Below are positions 6,507 through 7,901 of a stretch of DNA of 7,901 bases, in pieces. The notes under the pieces are model-generated. The model searched no databases. It saw only the letters and a list, made by a program, of their open reading frames with translations, and was not told the DNA's origin. Numbering within the stretch: position 1 is the first letter of the stretch; each line of letters opens with the position of its first letter. Made by a program: the position numbers and the translations under genes. This DNA is from Flavobacterium sp. (GTDB lineage Bacteria > Bacteroidota > Bacteroidia > Flavobacteriales > Flavobacteriaceae): assembly GCA_030150335.1 (NCBI GenBank), contig JASLGC010000215.1, forward strand, positions 1 through 7,901, written 5' to 3'.

Positions 6507-7826
6507 ATGAAAAATCCCAAACCAAAATACTATCTAACAGCATTTAGTGCTTTGTATCTCTTACTTCTTGGAGTAATGACTTATTATTTCTACAATGCTT
6601 ACCAGCTAAAGAAAAAAGAAGTCATCTCTTATGTTTACAATGTCATAGATAATTATGAAGATTCTGATTCTTTTAAATCCTTGGAACTGAAACAAGAGAA
6701 TGAGCTCTATTCTTCTATATTGGACTTTATACACGGTAAAAAAACAGTTGATGAAATTAAAGAGGATAAAAAAGACTTTATGAAACAGAGCAATGATTTG
6801 TTGAGTCACCATATTGATAGTCTTTTTGAAAAAAACAACTATGAAGTAGCAGTACGCCATATTGTAAAAAGTATTTATTCAAACAAGGATCAAAAGGAAT
6901 TATCGACTGAACCATTGATAGTACTAAAAACCAATAAAGATATTTCTACTTCTTACCGAATTAACAGCTCTAAATGGGAAGTAGAAGGAAGTAGTTTACG
7001 AACATATAAGGGGGAAAAAGAGGAAGAATATCAACATCATTTTACCATCTTTCAAGAAAAACATACTGATATTCTAAACATAAACAGCATTGTACTACTT
7101 TCATTAGTACCTCTGTTGTTAGTATCAGTTTTAATCTGTTTGTTTATCTTATTGTTGTATTACATCACTTATAAAACAATTAAACAAAAAGAACAAGAGG
7201 TAATTAGTCTACACAATATGGTGGATAATGTATCTCATGAATTTAAACTACCTATTGCTACATTGAAATACGGTTGTAATAACCTTTCAAAAGAATATCA
7301 ATCCCCTACCATTGAATTATTAAAAAGACAGATAGACCGTTTAGAAAGGTTGCAAAATACGCTATCTACAAATATTACAGAAGATACTGTTTCATATACA
7401 AAGGAAGACTTTTACAATATGTTTGCCGATCTACAAGACCAATTTCCTTCTGTTGTCTTTCATAAAGAATGGTCTGCAGGTTTGACACTCCTTTTTCCTA
7501 AAACGCCTATTGAAACAATCTTACTAAATCTCATTGAAAATGCTGTAAAATACGGTGGAACGGAAATAACTTGTCAACTTATCAACAAGAATAAAAAGCT
7601 TGTCCTTACGATAAAAGACAATGGAAGTGGTATCGATTCAAATCAGAAACAACTTATTTTTAAGAAATTCTATCGTATTATGCAAGATAATATTCACACG
7701 ACAAAAGGTCTTGGAATAGGGTTGCATCAAGTTCAACAGATAGTCAATCTCTATAAAGGTAGCATTACCTTAGAAAGTAAAATTAATAACGGAACTACAT
7801 TTAAAATAACATTGCCTCATGCATAA
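6507..7826 (+). CDS. Two-component sensor histidine kinase
   Basis: An inner-membrane sensor kinase that should autophosphorylate on histidine and pass the phosphate to the response regulator encoded next to it. Seen in order: transmembrane helix 1 at about 9-29; a periplasmic region of about 165 residues (30-194) with no domain I recognise and no cysteine; transmembrane helix 2 at about 195-219; a short coiled linker without a clear HAMP domain; the H-box VSHEFKLPIATLK with phospho-acceptor His244; and an ATP-binding domain with the N-box (E344, N345 in LIENAVKYGG), G1 box DNGSGI at 371-376 and G2 box GLGIGL at 401-406. The residue four after the histidine is Leu248 where most HisKA kinases have Thr or Asn. 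The 439-residue length and layout resemble RprX-type kinases of Bacteroidota. The next Met in frame (24) is inside helix 1, so ATG 6507 is the only good start. The stop overlaps the regulator start, indicating translational coupling. Confidence 0.93.
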   Translation: MKNPKPKYYLTAFSALYLLLLGVMTYYFYNAYQLKKKEVISYVYNVIDNYEDSDSFKSLELKQENELYSSILDFIHGKKTVDEIKEDKKDFMKQSNDLLSHHIDSLFEKNNYEVAVRHIVKSIYSNKDQKELSTEPLIVLKTNKDISTSYRINSSKWEVEGSSLRTYKGEKEEEYQHHFTIFQEKHTDILNINSIVLLSLVPLLLVSVLICLFILLLYYITYKTIKQKEQEVISLHNMVDNVSHEFKLPIATLKYGCNNLSKEYQSPTIELLKRQIDRLERLQNTLSTNITEDTVSYTKEDFYNMFADLQDQFPSVVFHKEWSAGLTLLFPKTPIETILLNLIENAVKYGGTEITCQLINKNKKLVLTIKDNGSGIDSNQKQLIFKKFYRIMQDNIHTTKGLGIGLHQVQQIVNLYKGSITLESKINNGTTFKITLPHA

Positions 7827-7901
7827 GATACTTTTAGTAGAAGATGATTTAGATTATGGAACTGTAATAAAGCAGTATTTAGAGATTTGTGGTTTCTCAA
7901 T
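7819..7901 (+). CDS. Response regulator, N-terminal receiver fragment (runs off window)
   Basis: Only 27 codons are present before the window ends. They read MHKILLVEDDLDYGTVIKQY followed by LEICGFS, a clear start of a CheY-like receiver domain: the hydrophobic first strand ILLVED followed by the acidic pair D9-D10 (with E8) that binds magnesium near the phospho-acceptor aspartate, which lies beyond the window. The ATG at 7819 overlaps the kinase stop by 8 bases, so the two genes form one translationally coupled operon. The sequence resembles RprY-like OmpR-family regulators, but the DNA-binding domain cannot be seen, so the subfamily is inferred from the start of the receiver and from the 11-bp-period operator upstream of the operon. 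Confidence 0.9.
   Translation, partial: MHKILLVEDDLDYGTVIKQYLEICGFS

Noticed and set aside
1..7901. CRISPR array, tRNA, rRNA, insertion sequence or phage genes
   Set aside because: No repeat-spacer pattern, no RNA gene signature and no transposase or integrase reading frame were found on either strand.

Overview
The window looks like chromosomal DNA from a low-GC member of the Bacteroidota, most likely family Flavobacteriaceae (Flavobacterium/Myroides-like; the genus is a guess). The reasons are the AT-rich sequence, the lack of strong Shine-Dalgarno sites before the genes, several upstream sequences resembling the Bacteroidota -7 promoter element TAnnTTTG, and gene types typical of the phylum, such as an outer membrane beta-barrel protein with a carboxypeptidase-regulatory-like N-terminus. 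I see no mobile element, tRNA, rRNA or CRISPR array.

Left part (1-2340, plus strand): rimO, the ribosomal protein S12 methylthiotransferase, has its own promoter and a strong intrinsic terminator. It is followed by an exported glycerophosphodiester phosphodiesterase with its own putative promoter. That gene converges on an SLC13/DASS-family permease on the minus strand, and a 14-bp perfect hairpin between the two stop codons probably terminates transcription from both sides.

Right part (3880-7901): this is the regulatory part of the window. A 784-residue outer membrane beta-barrel protein (minus strand) is transcribed divergently from a sensor histidine kinase (plus strand), whose stop codon overlaps the start of a response regulator that runs off the window end. 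The 125-bp divergent intergenic region holds three exact GGTTAAT heptamers spaced exactly 11 bp apart. This is the layout expected for an OmpR/PhoB-type response regulator operator, and it lies where the -33 element of the barrel gene would be. The most economical reading is a self-contained envelope-sensing module in which the regulator controls the barrel gene and possibly its own operon. The kinase has Leu at the position normally held by Thr/Asn in the HExx(T/N) motif, and its putative promoter lies so close to the ATG that the mRNA may be leaderless.

Most genes are ordinary for the family. The operator array and the altered kinase motif are the points most worth checking. No wholly new system is evident.
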